DNA of 64,000 nt from Stenopsyche tienmushanensis (GCA_008973525.1 WACJ01000445.1:1-64000), one strand, 5' to 3'; positions 47,771 through 60,993 are shown, numbered from the stretch's first letter. The notes: a model not told the origin generated them from the sequence alone. Made by a program: numbers and translations.

Positions 47771-48985
47771 TATGGTAATAGTGTACCATTATCATACAAA
47801 CACAGCCACAATTAAAACCCCTCATCGTTAATTTTATGTTAAAGATTTATAACATTCAACTATATAATATAAGAATTTCAATTATAAATAGCATATATTT
47901 ATGTTAAAAAACAGCATTTACAAACTGTCACTTGACGTTTGTCGCATGTCGTTTATGTTTCCGGCTTCCGACATGTCAGTTTTCAATATTTTTACATGTT
48001 GAAATATTTCAAATCAGACGACAAATGTAAATTGTCAAAATGTAGTTATATTGGAAATGTAAATTCAAAAAAATAACTTTAGTTTCTATCATATATATCG
48101 TTTGTTGATTAAAAAACAATCAATCGCTGAATTGGCATGAAATATGGTGCCTAAAATGGTCCTTATTTTTCGACTTTTAAAAAATTCAGTAGTTACCCCA
48201 TCATATGATTTTCTGCCCTAAAAAATGAATATGTGTTTAAAAAAAATAAAAAAAAGGTTTTAAAGGTTGTTGCCATAGGTCAAAGTTCCAGAAAAAAAAC
48301 GTAGTATGGCTGCTCAACTATGAATTCGGCATATTGGTTCTGTTATGTTTATTAGTATTATATATTTTGAAGGAGAATAGCATGCAGAAAGACTCACTAC
48401 TTCACTACAATCAACCCTTCCCCTTTACCTAATTCTTTTTTGCGGGTACGCATTGAGATTGAGCCCTGCCCCGCACCTCAATTATTAGCGAAAGCAAACG
48501 CTTTTTTTCCTCCAACTATACGTACTTGTTTCAACTTATCATGGCATACACAAGCAGTGGCAGAAGTTTATTAACTAGAAATAAAACCAATATTTGACTT
48601 ATGAGCCAATCTGCATCAGTCAAAGTTACCTTCTATTGGTGAAGTATTAACCTTTTCGTTAGTGAGCAAATTTAAAATCGATGAAGTCGTTGTTGTCATA
48701 ATCGCTTTACACCGATTACTTTCTGTCAGCTCCTAATAAGCGTAAGACAATCTTCAGTTCGAGGCAGGGTCAATTGAAAATAAACACTACATACATACAA
48801 GAGCACTTCCTTTCTTTACATAAACAATGCACAAAAAATCGATTCATTTGCTCCTCTTTTAGAAGAAAATGATAATTGAACAAAGACTCATTCAACACGC
48901 AGCGAAGAACGGCAAGCAGTTAAATAAACAAACACTCTCGATAACACATAATATTTGGTCATTTCTTTGCGTAAACAAATAACAC
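47771..48985. other. Mixed AT-rich stretch
   Basis: Around 47925-48020 several TGTCA/TGACA words occur. No gene, RNA or repeat is supported. Confidence 0.4.
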
Positions 48986-49023
48986 ACTTGAAATCGAAAT
49001 CTATAATGATTTCGATTTCAAGT
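48986..49023. repeat. Perfect 16-bp hairpin
   Basis: ACTTGAAATCGAAATC and its exact reverse complement are separated by only 6 nt (TATAAT). A CT-rich, GC-richer segment (49060-49130, TCTCCGTCTCAGTCTCCCGA…) follows. Confidence 0.85.
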
Positions 49024-52000
49024 CGATAAATTTGGGCTTAACAATCTATACAATAAAAAGCTCTCCGTCTCAGTCTCCCGAACTGCGCTAAGTTCTCTCT
49101 GTCTCTGTCCGCCTCGGAGCTTCAATGCACAAGAGTGCTCTTTCTGAATAGTGAAGATCAAAACGGATATTTATGATAGTACTCCCATACAGGTTAAGCT
49201 TATGTTTTGATACTACAGCTGTAAATACTTTCTTGGGAGGAATTCCTGAAAAAAGAGTTTCATTTAGGAGTCTTTACCGTGCTAAATGGATGGCTAAATC
49301 TATATATTGCTTGAAGATTTGCCTATTTAAACAATAGACTTTAAATTTAAAAAAAACAATAACTACTTATTCCAAATTTAATTGCAATACAATGATATTA
49401 AATTTAAAAAAATATTTGCAATATGTTATATCAATAGCAAAATTGCCTTTATTTCTTTAAAATAAATGCAATTTGAAAAGATAGGGGGCATCTATATTTA
49501 AATATATAAATTTTGGTCAATCAATTATATCACTAGTTCACCTAAATCCCTCATTTTATGTATAAATGCTGCTCAGTCTATGATTGATATATTTATTGTG
49601 GTATAAATTTTATGACATATTTTCTCTTTACCATGAAATTATCTTACTGATTGCAAGTGATGAAATTTGATATGAAAATGTTCTCTCAAAAATTTTCATC
49701 GTGATTAGATAAAATTTCAAACAATAATCCATGGGTATGCTAATTGATTGCAATAGCATATATATTCGCTGTATAAAAACATATTTCATATAAGAACTAT
49801 ACATGCTTTTCAACCATTTTTATAGATGAAATGGTAAAAATACCAATTTTTGTGTTTAAATATGTATGATCTACTTTATATTAATAATACGTACAAAGTA
49901 GAAAGAGATTTTAAATTTAAAAAAAAATATTTAGAAAGATCAATTTATTATTCTAAGGTCATATTCTGTAGACGAACAATAGAAAGACAATTTAAGTTAG
50001 ATCGTCTTAAAAACCCTTCGTGGTAAAGGTGCCGTAATTTCTATATTATACAAAGTTAAAAAATATAATTGAGCTCGAGAAAATCCTTTCCAAACCACAT
50101 AACATATCAAATTGGCTCTTGAAAATACTCATTTAAGCATTTTCCATGGTAAATTGAATACCATCATGCTTTTATTGTATAATATTTCATTATGATATTT
50201 ATTAATATATTTTTAACTTAATAATATTATATAAAAATTCCTTTAAAATATTTTGATTTTAATTAAATGCGCTTCTGTCACCATTCATTCAAATAAAAGT
50301 GCAGTGTTTCATATTTTATAATAATGTGAGTATAATCCAATTTTATTTTATAAACATGAAAATTTTCTTAACGTGAAATGCTAAAATAGGTCACAGAAAT
50401 GCTTATTTTCCGAAAAAAATGCACGATGAAAAATAAAGCAGAGTATTTGGGAAAAGGAAAATAGACAAAAAATATAACATGCTTACTTTTGCAAAATGCG
50501 TTGCGCTTAACTTTAAGGGATGCTCGTCAAAATAAACAATCTCTATATATATTTATTGGAAACAAATCAATTTTTCCAACTTACATTATTTCCGAAAAGC
50601 ATTATAAAAAGGGTAATTTATAATAGAAATGTATGATTAAATAAATGTAGTATACTGACACAGAACGAATTGCAATTTCTGTTTAACTAACCAATTTGAT
50701 TGTGGGATAGATTTTTACAATTCCGCTTTTAAGGACATAATTTATATTTGTTGAAAACGACAAATTTAAAAATTAATGTGAGAGGAAGAATCTCATGACA
50801 AAAGTAACGACGATCAATTTATTACGTGATTTAATAATAAATTGGTTTTATTCACTCGTTAAATTCAGCGAATGGGCGGGTATAATACCAATGAAAAACA
50901 TGGTTTGATGAAATGTTTTTCAAATGGTGTTTAAGATATGGATTGCTGTACAATTGTGGTTGTTATTGATGTGGAACCCTAACAAACAAACTTGTCGATC
51001 ACTCAAGCATCATTCATTCAATCAATGGGTAAACATCTTGAAACTTTTAAGATACATTTTAATGAATATTATTATCATAAAATACGTGGAATTCTTACAG
51101 CCACAGTATATGTATTTATTTTATAAATGCTAAAATAATTTAACAATATTGAATTTCGTATATTGGTTCTCTTCGATCAATGACATCTTCAGCGTATTTG
51201 AAAAAGCTAGCTATTCTTTATGCAAGAAATAGCGTTTAAAAGAAGAAATATTTGAATTATATTTAATATTACTTGATTACAATATAAACTTTATTGCAAA
51301 AAAAACGAGAATGTTACAAATGAAACAAATACTAAACAATGTAACGTTTTGAAGCTTAAGCTTTTTTAAGCACTTTCTCATCATCATTAATTTTTTTTTT
51401 AAAGAGTAATCGCTATCCCACCTATTTATGGTTTGGTATTTTTGGGACTATCTTAGTATATTCTTTTAAAATATACATTATAATAATATTTAATATATTG
51501 CATTTATAATATTATTATTGAACTTTCAATAATAATCCAATTTCAATAATAGTTCCTACTCAATTTGGAAGACATTCATCATCTGCTGTAATACATTTTT
51601 GTTGGGTCGTTACAGATTTCATAAAAAAAGTATCATCAAAAAACAATGCAAATCAAAAAACAGACATTCATAATAATTCTAAAGTTCTCGATCCATTTGT
51701 TTTTAAAAAAATAAAGTAATATATCATTTCGACAGCAAGTGATTATGAAAAATGCAAGAATATACTCGAGTCATACTTTGAACTGTCATGAACGTTGCAC
51801 AATAACTTCTTCGAATTTATCAACCCTAAGTCCATTACCCACATTCATTTAAAAACTGGAAGCTAATGTATCGAATAAGAAATATAAGTGCAAAAATAAT
51901 ATAAAAGCGATTCTAACAAATAACATTTCAGGCTGTTATTATAAAGTTCAAATTACGGGGTAAAATATTTTCCTTATAAACAAATTTGGGAGATTGAATA

Positions 52001-52955
52001 TAAAAATATATAACCAATCGTCTTGATCAAGGCTTACCTTAATTTCTTGGATCTGAAAATGTAAATATTTGGATGATTAGAAGTTTAGCAAGGCTGACTA
52101 TAAGTGCCTGGATTTGTAATTGTTATTAAAGGATAATTTTGAATAATGGTAATTTCACTGATAAATCTTTTACTACCTAAAGTTTTTAATCAAATAATCT
52201 TAGTATGAGACAGTGCGAATAACTATGGGAAATACCACCAAAAAATCCATATTTAGAAATTATTCATTGGAGATTACGTACATCGTAAAATCCAGTTAAA
52301 AAAAACAATCAACTCTTATTAAAAAAAATATATATTATCTATATGTCATCGCCCTAATTAAGAAATGTGAAATCATTTTTCTAAAAAAATTGTTCACATT
52401 ATGGATTCACGGGTCTGGAACATTTTTTAATGATCGTAAAGGGTCAAGTTAGCTATAGATGTTTATTGGGTTTCCTCCATATTACTTATTCCTTGTTTCA
52501 TTATATTGTATGACAGTTAAAAGTTGTGGACTCATTTACAATTGAATAATTAGCACTTCTGGGGGAAATTGTTATTTTGGTTGAACTCATCGCGCAGTTG
52601 AGAGACAATATCAATCTAAATTGTTTAGTATTAAGACAAATGCCGAGTTGAACTTTGAAAACTTTTAACATGATAGTGTCGAACAAAGTCCCAACAATAC
52701 GCTTGCTTTTAGTTCTATGATGTTTCACTTTGCGGTCTTTTAAAGTCTCCTGGGTACCATTCCATCACTACTTTCATCCCAAATACGTTCAACCTTTGTA
52801 CTTGATTTCAATTCGACTGTCCTTTTTGAAAGACCCGTCTTCGTTCAAGAGCGAAATTTACTTTACACGTGTGCAACTTTGTATATTTAAACTTCTCAAA
52901 CACATCACATAGAACACTTCTTGTCAAAATTTATTACCGACTATATGTGTACATT
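49024..52955. other. AT-rich stretch, nothing recognised
   Basis: Apart from the CT-rich segment at 49060-49130, this is AT-rich DNA with random-looking short ORFs (49628-49813 minus, 50924-51133 plus, 52501-52728 minus, 52730-52912 plus). None has a recognisable domain. Confidence 0.45.
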
Positions 52956-52959
52956 TATA

Positions 52960-53460
52960 TTTGTCACATCCTTGTCAGGAAACGTGGGCGGCTTAAGTAT
53001 GCGTAAATGTAATTTATACGCGTCGGAGGAAAATGTAGGAAAAATCTTTAATCATAAGAAAGAGCGAGGAGCTCATATAAAGTCGATTTTCTCGTTGCGA
53101 ATTTTCCGATTAATTTATTTGGCACTTTTGGATCACGTTATAGGAAGTATTTCAATATAGACCTTTACATCCAATAACTTTCACCATCAATGAATTTCAC
53201 CCTACTCCGAGCGAAATCTTTCAGGATTCCGCCCCCGGTTTTCCTAAATAACAACTATATGATTGATAATCAATATTAACGATGCAATAAAATTTTATTG
53301 CAATCGAATAATATCTATAAAATTACATTGTGCCAAATTTATACAGGCATGAAATATTTTTATCGCTTTTTGAGAAGCTGTCAATAACATTCGTGTTTCA
53401 CTTCCCCGGAGGAAATTTCAAGCACCCCATCCATACAATATTAGAGTAGACGTACATACA
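52960..53460. promoter_or_regulatory. Candidate conserved non-coding block
   Basis: A more balanced unique sequence, including AGGAAACGTGGGCGGCTTAA near 52978 and TTCCGCCCCCGGTTTTCCTA near 53227. The 79-codon plus ORF (52921-53160) inside has no recognisable domain. Called from composition only. Confidence 0.22.
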
Positions 53461-54251
53461 TTCATAGGGATATGTATAAGATATTCACTTTTTATGAAGT
53501 ATTTCCCCGTGGGTGCTAAACTTTTTGGCTTAGTTATTGGATGTTCAAAGTGCGTAAAAATCGATCGATTTGCAAAAGATGAAAAATCCACCCTGACGTA
53601 CTCAAGAGACGCACACTTGAATTGCTTTCACGTATGCTAAAATCGATTGGATCATTTCAGCCATTTTCAATATTTGTACATCTGGTTTAAAGTCTTAAAT
53701 ATAAAAACGTCTACTTTTAAATTTATAAGAGCGTCTATTTACAGTACAACATTTCCTCGGGGAATTGAAACTGATCAACCTACTTTCACTAACACTTTGT
53801 TTCAAAATTATTTCGATTTTAGAAATGAATGATTGAGAATTCTCGCTTGAAAAATGGATCTGCTTCCAATAATATTGTCTATGAGAATTTTGCTTGATTT
53901 CCATTGCCCTGATTTTAAATTCGTGAATATTTATAATAGTAAAGCATATGCACTGGCATACTCGAATTATACACTGAATTCAATCTTTTTTGGGATTTTT
54001 ATTGCAATGTACTTAAAGCCTTTTATTATTATTGAGATATGCAAAATTAACGTGAAATGCGTGACTCTAATGGTAGCATTGTCTGCCATTGCACATATTT
54101 ATTATATGCGTAATAAAAGGTTAAACCAGTGTTTTCATGTAATTATATATCATGATCTATAAAAAGTTTTTCAGTCGTAGCTTTAACAGCTACAAAATTC
54201 TACCTATTTATAAAGAATGTATCCATGAAAGACTATTTAGTTTTTAAAGGT
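53461..54251. other. AT-rich stretch with short ORFs
   Basis: The 102-codon plus ORF at 53854-54162 is hydrophobic and AT-driven, and matches no family I know. Overlapping ORFs on both strands (53647-53832 plus, 53695-53904 minus) are equally unsupported. Confidence 0.4.
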
Positions 54252-54263
54252 CCCCCCCCCCCC
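54252..54263. repeat. Poly(C) tract, 12 bp
   Basis: Twelve consecutive C in an otherwise AT-rich region; prone to length error in sequencing. Confidence 0.9.
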
Positions 54264-54403
54264 TTTTGGGTATTTGCATTAATGTGACACCTTTATAAAA
54301 AACTAAAGGAACAGAAAAAGCACAAGAGGAACAACCAGCAGAGATTCCGGAATAGTGACAAAAGAAGAATTTCGCTTGGCAACGATAACACTATCTTTCG
54401 TTG

Positions 54404-54780
54404 CTATCTATAACGCTTTATATTCGCCAAACTGGGAGGGTCAACCTGAAATGAGAAATCTCCCAGTCTCGAATTAGCAGGAGTAAGTTGTTCGTAGACG
54501 GGGATACGCTTCAGTTCGTGTAAGAGCAAATCCGAGATGCATTTTTGCGTCACGTAGAACTTAACCCTATCCTGACAGCGCTTTCATGAGGAAATGAAGG
54601 ACTAGACTCTTTATACTCCAGAAAGTCGTTTTCAAGAAAATCAACAAGGTCGTCTAGAGTAGTTTTTCATTATCTCCTGTCGAAAGTTCCATCAGTATTT
54701 ACCAATTTCACACACACCTTATTGAGACGGTCACGAAAACGCTCTTTGATACATTCATCCAGGTGGCCCACTGGGTGATC
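54404..54780 (-). pseudogene. Frameshifted coding relic, family unknown
   Basis: Minus-strand translation gives three linked open pieces. First GHLDECIKERFRDRLNKVCV and KLVNTDGTFD (54665-54780), then after stops LDDLVDFLENDFLEYKESS (54590-54650), then after a frame change DRVKFYVTQKCISDLLLHEL, KRIPVYEQLTPANSRLGDFS and FQVDPPSLANIKRYR to a stop at 54404. Residue usage (Asp, Glu, Arg, Val, Pro) is protein-like and unlike the AT-driven ORFs elsewhere, and base composition is more balanced. I do not recognise the family; a DNA-transposon protein or a dead host gene are both possible. Confidence 0.45.
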
Positions 54781-56085
54781 GTTCTAAGTAAAACTTGGAG
54801 GTCATGCTACCTTCAATATCGAGCGAACAAGGTGAATGTATGATACAAACAAATTGGATGTAATTCCTTCCTATGAATGGATATTGAAAAAGCCCTAATC
54901 CTTCAGTGGACTTTAAATATTTAAAAATACGATTTATTCAAATTATTAAATTATTTTATTATGAGAGTAGTAAATGTATGATGCTCTTTACGGCATTAAG
55001 GGATGAAAGCTACTCAAGAAATATCACCCTGTGCCATTAATTCCACTAATTTCTGCGCTAAATTCATGTTGCTAACTTCTAACATTTTTAAAACATAAAA
55101 ATGGCTTTATGAGTGAGAAAGTCGTTAGTCTGTAATAACAATCGTAAAACTACAGAAACAAAACTCATATTTTCCATCAACTGGAGAGCATACAAGCAGG
55201 GCGAGCTTGAAAAAATTAACAATAATGAACACCCTTTGGGCTATAAAGTTTTAAGGTCTCATATTTGAAATTGGGTATGCAAATTTCACATTCAAAAACC
55301 AATGAATGTGACTTCATCGAATTTTCGTACTCCAATTAAAAGTTTGTTGACAAATATTCGGATGGTGTATGACATAACACGGGATATAAAATTCGAAACC
55401 ATTCAAAATTTTACAAATATTAAACTGTGACTGCTAATATAGGAAAATTTTCAAGACCCAAATTTGCCAAGAATGTTATTTCGCAATTAAACGGCAACAA
55501 GTACCAGATAACTTTATCATTAACATATATTTAATTTTCTGTCTTTATATATTGTAAAAGACGATAATTGTTCAAATTTATTTTAGAAATATTTTTAGCT
55601 ACTTTATTTAGCCAAATATAGGTGGTTTTCACATACTATTCTTCTTCTAGACTTCAAATGCCGTTTGAAAATATAAAAAATAATTCTTAAATTAAAAAAT
55701 ATTTTATGAATATCTTTGAATTTTCTGAAAGCCATAGCACTTGTTCCAAACTTTCTACAGAGTCAAACATAAACTTTTAAGCTTTTCTTTGAATATAGCC
55801 TCATGAATAAACTGATTGATGAAAAGAACATCAACACAAAAGACTGTAAAAATACTTCATGATTTAAAAATGCCCTTATAACAGATTTTGAAATAAGAAG
55901 TATATATCTTTCGGTCGCCTTAATCATACTTGCTGAAAGTGGTTAACATTTCTTTTCGAAACTGCGCGTGAAAGCAACACGTCCGTGCACTTGAATAAAT
56001 ATACAAAATTCAATGAAATCCAAATTCTTAAATGTATAAGCGCACATCAACTTGCCATTGACTACGTCAACAAAAGAATGTTTGA
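54781..56085. other. AT-rich stretch, nothing recognised
   Basis: No supported feature. Confidence 0.45.
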
Positions 56086-56310
56086 TCATTTGCCATGAAA
56101 TATGTTCCTTTGACTCCTCAGCATCTTCAAAGCTTTGAAGATCCAGAGAGACGATGACGCATAATTTAAGATCATAAAAGGTAAAGCAGAGTTAATCAAA
56201 TTAAGACTAATTTTTGAAAATCGTCCTTGCGTAAGGAGCTTTTTGCTCCTAAAAGCCAAATTTAACGTTGAACGACACTTTAAATATTTACACATTTCAA
56301 AGATTCACAT
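56086..56310 (-). pseudogene. LINE reverse transcriptase C-terminal fragment (RTE/I-like)
   Basis: The minus frame reads MCKYLKCRSTLNLAFRSKKL, then LINSALPFMILNYASSSLWI, FKALKMLRSQRNIFHG. This follows the plan of the thumb and connection region of many insect LINE polymerases: a basic stretch, then L(Y/I)x(S/T)(L/A)(I/L)xPxxxYxSxxW, then a helix and an (E/Q)R(K/N)I(F/L)xxIFG-type end. It is a different stretch from the fragment at 41.2 kb. No other part of the element is visible. Confidence 0.45.
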
Positions 56311-59165
56311 TGTACACAAACCCTCTTAGAATGCCGCTAATTTCGAGTTTAATGTTTTGTTCGCCTTATTGATGATCCTGATAAAGAAATATAAATTCTC
56401 ATTTATTTGCAAAGAGGACAATGTAATCTTTTTGCGTTAATAATCTTTCAAATTACCTCTGTATTATAATCTCATAGTAAGGAGACAACTTTATATAAAA
56501 TATGGAGCCATAAATTTCTTTAAAAGATACATGGGCTTTAGACACCCGTTATTACCAGATTAATTTAAATTGCAACCAAACATATTTCCACTATATTTTA
56601 ATAGCATTTAGTTTGTCAGTGCCTTAGTGATTCGACATTATGTATTAAAATTATATTATTACAACTTAAATAATTATTGATCGTTTGTGATTTCATTACA
56701 ATATTGATGTTACATCAATAAAACATTAATTTACTAGTCTACTAATTATTGTTATACCCAAATAATAATGATGAATCATTGGTATATTGACTTAGATTAT
56801 GGATTTTATTATATCGACTCAGGATTTAATTCAGATTATAGAAAAAAATGTAAATTGAAAGAAATCCTATTTTTAATAAATCATCTTGATCCAAATTTAA
56901 AGTCGATTAATAAAATAATACATAGAGACGCTTGAGTGTCTGGTTTTGCTATAATCTTTAACTTAAAAGCACTAATAAAATAATCCTATTCTACCCTCAA
57001 CATACTTGAAAAGCAATAGAAAGACCTCATTAATAAATATTTCCCCTTTAAAAATATTCATGGAGAAAATCTACATCCAATAACAATATAAAACCGTTAA
57101 AAAGGATGACAAATATAAGTAAAATACGCAATGTGTATTATGAATTATATTTTTCTTAAAATATCACATAAAAACCTTTACTTTAATTTAGTCATAATTT
57201 TAAAAATGAAAGTTTATCAATTGAACATTAAAACATATTGCGATATGAGAAAAATTCACCTCATTCATACTAAAAAGTCAAATATTAGCTGCAGTGGAAA
57301 AGAAATTTTATCGAGAATTACTCATACATTGAGCATTTTTTAATAGGGACATAAAAAGATGGACAAGAAATTGGACCGTTTGATTTTGGTAGATATACAG
57401 TATAAGTATCTCTAATAGCTAAAAATATATATACTTTTGAGGAAAACGCATGGATTAATGAAAAACTGGACTTGTCTAACGTTGAAGAGTTTGTATAAAA
57501 GAATTCAATAATTTGACGAAAGTGCTTTCAATTTAACTTAAAATTGCTCAGTGAAAATCTAGATTTTTTCTAGATTTGGTAAATTAACAAAGTTAGTAAT
57601 CATAGAGACTTTGAGTCCAGTGTAAAGTTAATGCAATAAAATGATTAAAGCTTCCCTGCCTTTAAAAATATTCAAATCATTAAATAAAATGCGTTCTGAA
57701 AATGTTCATATTTTTTCAATAATATACACGATGAAAAACTACTTAACGACGATCAGGAGTATTTTCTACAAAACAATATAATATGAAACGATTCTTGGGC
57801 TTACAGTATCGATTTGAAGTCAGCTCAGTGGAAATATAAAATCAATCAAGCCATGTTGAAAAATCTACTAGTAGATCAATAGTATCGATTTTCTCTGGCA
57901 ATATAAAGCTTTTGATATTATATCCAAGATATATAAGACTACTTCAACAAAGTACTCATATGTTTACATAACAACATCTTTGCGAGATGGTATCAAAAAT
58001 AATAGGCGAGGAAATCTCAAACTAGACAACGATGCATAACATATATCTGTAAAAATTCAAGCTGTTATTAATCAACGTGGATTTCGACAATTTAACCACC
58101 CACAGTTTTAGATATATTATCTTCAAATTTATTTTTTAATGTATTTAAGTAATTTAAAGGGGAAGTGCTTTTTAAATGGCAAAGAAGTGAAGGAAACGAT
58201 ATCGACTTATTATCGACTGATATTTTGTTTATTTGAAATAAATTTTTATGCTATGGAGTTTTCTGGGCATAAAACATAAGGTAAAACCTAAATGAAGTTC
58301 ATTTAAAAATAAAAATACCATACAAATTCCTTCTACAAAAGTCTTCTTTGGTGTACTGTTCATGGGCACGTATCAGCATCGTAAGTAACCAACAACCTCT
58401 CTCCGTCTTATAAATTATTTATCTGAATGGTATTGGCGTCTCAATTCTGATTTAAATCTGAATGGTATTTTTAGTCCACATATATGTTGATATATTTATA
58501 CATTTTATTTTGAATTTCAGTACGAAATTAGACCGAAATGGCCTTTATTTAAATAGATCGTCTTAGAATATTATCATATTTTCTCTTCCTGATTCCTACA
58601 TTTTTTTTTATAATACACAAAAAATATTTTGTACCGTATTAATTACATCTATAAAAGCAATCTATGTCCGGCTATGCCCGGAATTCAACTTTAGTTATAA
58701 TTAAAAATACACGTCCGGAATGTTGACTCAGGTACCTATGGAAAAATGTAGAAGTAAATCAACATTGAAATTTTCTCTGTTTATATAAAATATCCAATCA
58801 TGTTTTTATTTAAAACAAATTGACGTATTTTTAATAAATTTTATTTATCAAAATGTTGTTTTTGATATGATCAAAGTCTATTTATGTTTTGTTAAAAATA
58901 TAAAAGCAATCCTGCATATTTAAATATGAGTGCTTAAAAATAATTTGATAAATAATCATGACATATTAAACTAATCAAGTTTAACTAATAGTCACGTTAG
59001 CTTAATTAAGAAGCACCTGTTAGTTTCTAGTTCCAAATTCAATTCAAATATTCCTACGGAAACACAAAAAGCCGACAAATGACAAAAGTTGTACTTTAAA
59101 TTAAATTAAATAAATACTTTGGTTTTTTCAATTAGATTTTAAAGCCTCATTTGATCGGGAATATT
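56311..59165. other. AT-rich stretch, nothing recognised
   Basis: Random-looking short ORFs (57131-57343). CTGAATGGTATT occurs twice about 36 bp apart near 58423 and 58459. No gene is supported. Confidence 0.45.
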
Positions 59166-59168
59166 TTA

Positions 59169-59845
59169 CGAGACACGTTCAGAAAGTAAGTGTATTATGA
59201 CCATAATGGGCTGTGGTTTTTCATTTTTTGAGGGTTGGTAATTCTGAGCGATAGAGTGAGATCTCTTGACAGAGCAAGCATCACAAGAATACGGTTGTAC
59301 ATAAACTTACGTTATAGTATCCAATTGCGTGAAAGATATCGGTAAGAAATCCCACCAAGTAGAAGCGGGTCAATAGCGACCGCGAGTTTCTTGAGTGACT
59401 TGAATTGGAAAATAAGGATTTTCTGAAATTCATTATGACTAGAGATAAAGCGTTGGCTGTTTATTACATGCTTAAGTCAAAAAGACAGAACCACAATTTC
59501 GGGCGAAAGATCATGGCCTCATTGTTTTGAGAAGGGCATCATTTTTGGTCAAGTTTCTGCCTTAAAGAGGACCATCAATGCATAACAATATTGTTTTAAC
59601 TTAAAAAAAGCTGCAAAAAAACATTCAAATCAAAAGGAGGAGAGTGCACCACCAAGATGCTCTTGGATTTATTTATTTGGGATGTTTTGAACCATCCACA
59701 CAGGCACACATGGGTGGAATTAAATTATATATTATATAAAAAAAAGTATGGCGATTATGTGAAAAAATAGTCAATAAGTGTATCAATAAGTTCCTGAAAT
59801 TATTTTATTAAAAATCTAGTACACCTACTTTCTGAACATGCCTCG
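59169..59845 (+). mobile_element. mariner element, internally deleted and decayed
   Basis: The left end CGAGACACGTTCAGAAAGTA (59169) and the reverse-complemented right end CGAGGCATGTTCAGAAAGTA (59845) form a ~26-bp terminal inverted repeat with few mismatches. TA precedes the left end; the right-hand TA has changed to AA. Inside, plus-strand pieces (TINA-QQYC, then LKKAAKKHSNQKEESAPPRC, ~59565-59660) match the mariner segment just before the second catalytic Asp. At 677 bp it is about half of a full-length mariner, and stops occur in every frame. Confidence 0.75.
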
Positions 59846-59910
59846 AATATTAATAGAATTGAATATAATATTTTCATTTTTAATACAACAAGTAAAAACT
59901 TTTGTTATAA

Positions 59911-60993
59911 CCCTTCTGTCAATTAATGTTTCTATTGCCTCCCGTCAATGAAAGTGATCTGGCTGAACCCTCATACATTTTGTATGGAAATGGATGTAAA
60001 AAAGTTAAATTACTTATTTGATTAGTCTACCGTTTGAATACATACTCCTCAAGCATCTGATCCATAGCGTCAACACCCCTTGTACATGTTATAAAATAAC
60101 ATTACCCGTGGCTTTTGGGCTTCTCCAACAACTTCTTTATCATAATGGACATTTGACAATGGGATAAGGGCGTTTTGATATTTTCGGAACGTATGAAATA
60201 GCTGCAAAATTGTCTGTAAATCCGATCACGGATGAATATATTAATATTAGAAAACAACATTTTGGCAGCATTTCTTTCGGAATATATTTTTCATCCCGAC
60301 GGATAGTCTCAACAAAAGCAAGCCATGTCTGCTGGAGTTTTCCAGGGCATAGAAAATTGTGAAATATAATAGTTGTCAACAATAACCGTTCTTCAACTTC
60401 TTTTGTACTTACGAGCTAATTCTAGTAGCATCTTTTCACCTAAACTGACGGCTCTTTGACGGCTTTCTTCTTTTCCAGTATAGAGGATATGGTGAAATGG
60501 ATACCCTTGTGAGGGGCAAGGGTATCCATTTCCTGAATCACAGACTCACCATCTGGTTTTTACAGACAAATGATATAAAAACATTTTCTGCATCACAATT
60601 AAAAGAAAAATAGCATATAATACTAAATGTATGTTTTTCCAAAAATATGATGCGAAAGGATTCCTTACTACTTAGGTAAAAATGCAGGTCAACATGAAAA
60701 GTATGATAAAATATTTAATGGAGCGAAATAATTAAAATTTCCTTGCGGAACATTAAGAAAAACATGATTTCTCATACAAATTCTATGAAAAAATCTGACA
60801 CTCACTTTTATTGACTAAGGGTGTAAACAAAGAATATAAGGATGTAGAACTATTTTTTTTTAATTCTAAATTTGGAAAACCCTTCAATAGATATATCAGG
60901 GAGATTTGACATGATCTATATATAGTTATTATTAAAAAACTCATCGCAAAAACAAAAAGATCTGGCAAAAAGACCATTATATTGACAGAAAGG
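59911..60993 (-). mobile_element. piggyBac-like element, internally deleted and decayed
   Basis: Left end CCCTTCTGTCAAT (59911) and reverse-complemented right end CCTTTCTGTCAAT (60993) match at 12 of 13. The right side is followed by TTAA (60994-60997) and the left is preceded by ATAA, a mutated TTAA. On the minus strand the transposase is readable in broken frames: YTGKEESRQRAVSLGEKMLL (~60455), ELARKYK, TVIVDNYY (second catalytic Asp, ~60375), VETIRRDEKYIPKEM, AAISYVPK, LSNVHYDKEVVGEAQKPRVM, YNMYKG and, one base out of frame, GVDAMDQM (third Asp, ~60070). The N-terminal part is lost; total length is 1.08 kb against about 2.4 kb for a full element. Confidence 0.8.
60494..60532. repeat. Perfect 16-bp inverted repeat inside the piggyBac relic
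   Basis: GAAATGGATACCCTTG and its exact complement with a 7-nt loop, placed just where recognisable transposase coding begins. It may mark a rearrangement or deletion joint. Confidence 0.85.

Noticed and set aside
53854..54162. 102-codon hydrophobic plus ORF
   Set aside because: Ile/Tyr/Leu-rich through AT bias; no homology recognised and overlapping ORFs occur on both strands just upstream.
54252..54263. Poly(C) run as a functional motif
   Set aside because: An isolated 12-bp homopolymer, more likely a microsatellite or sequencing-prone tract.
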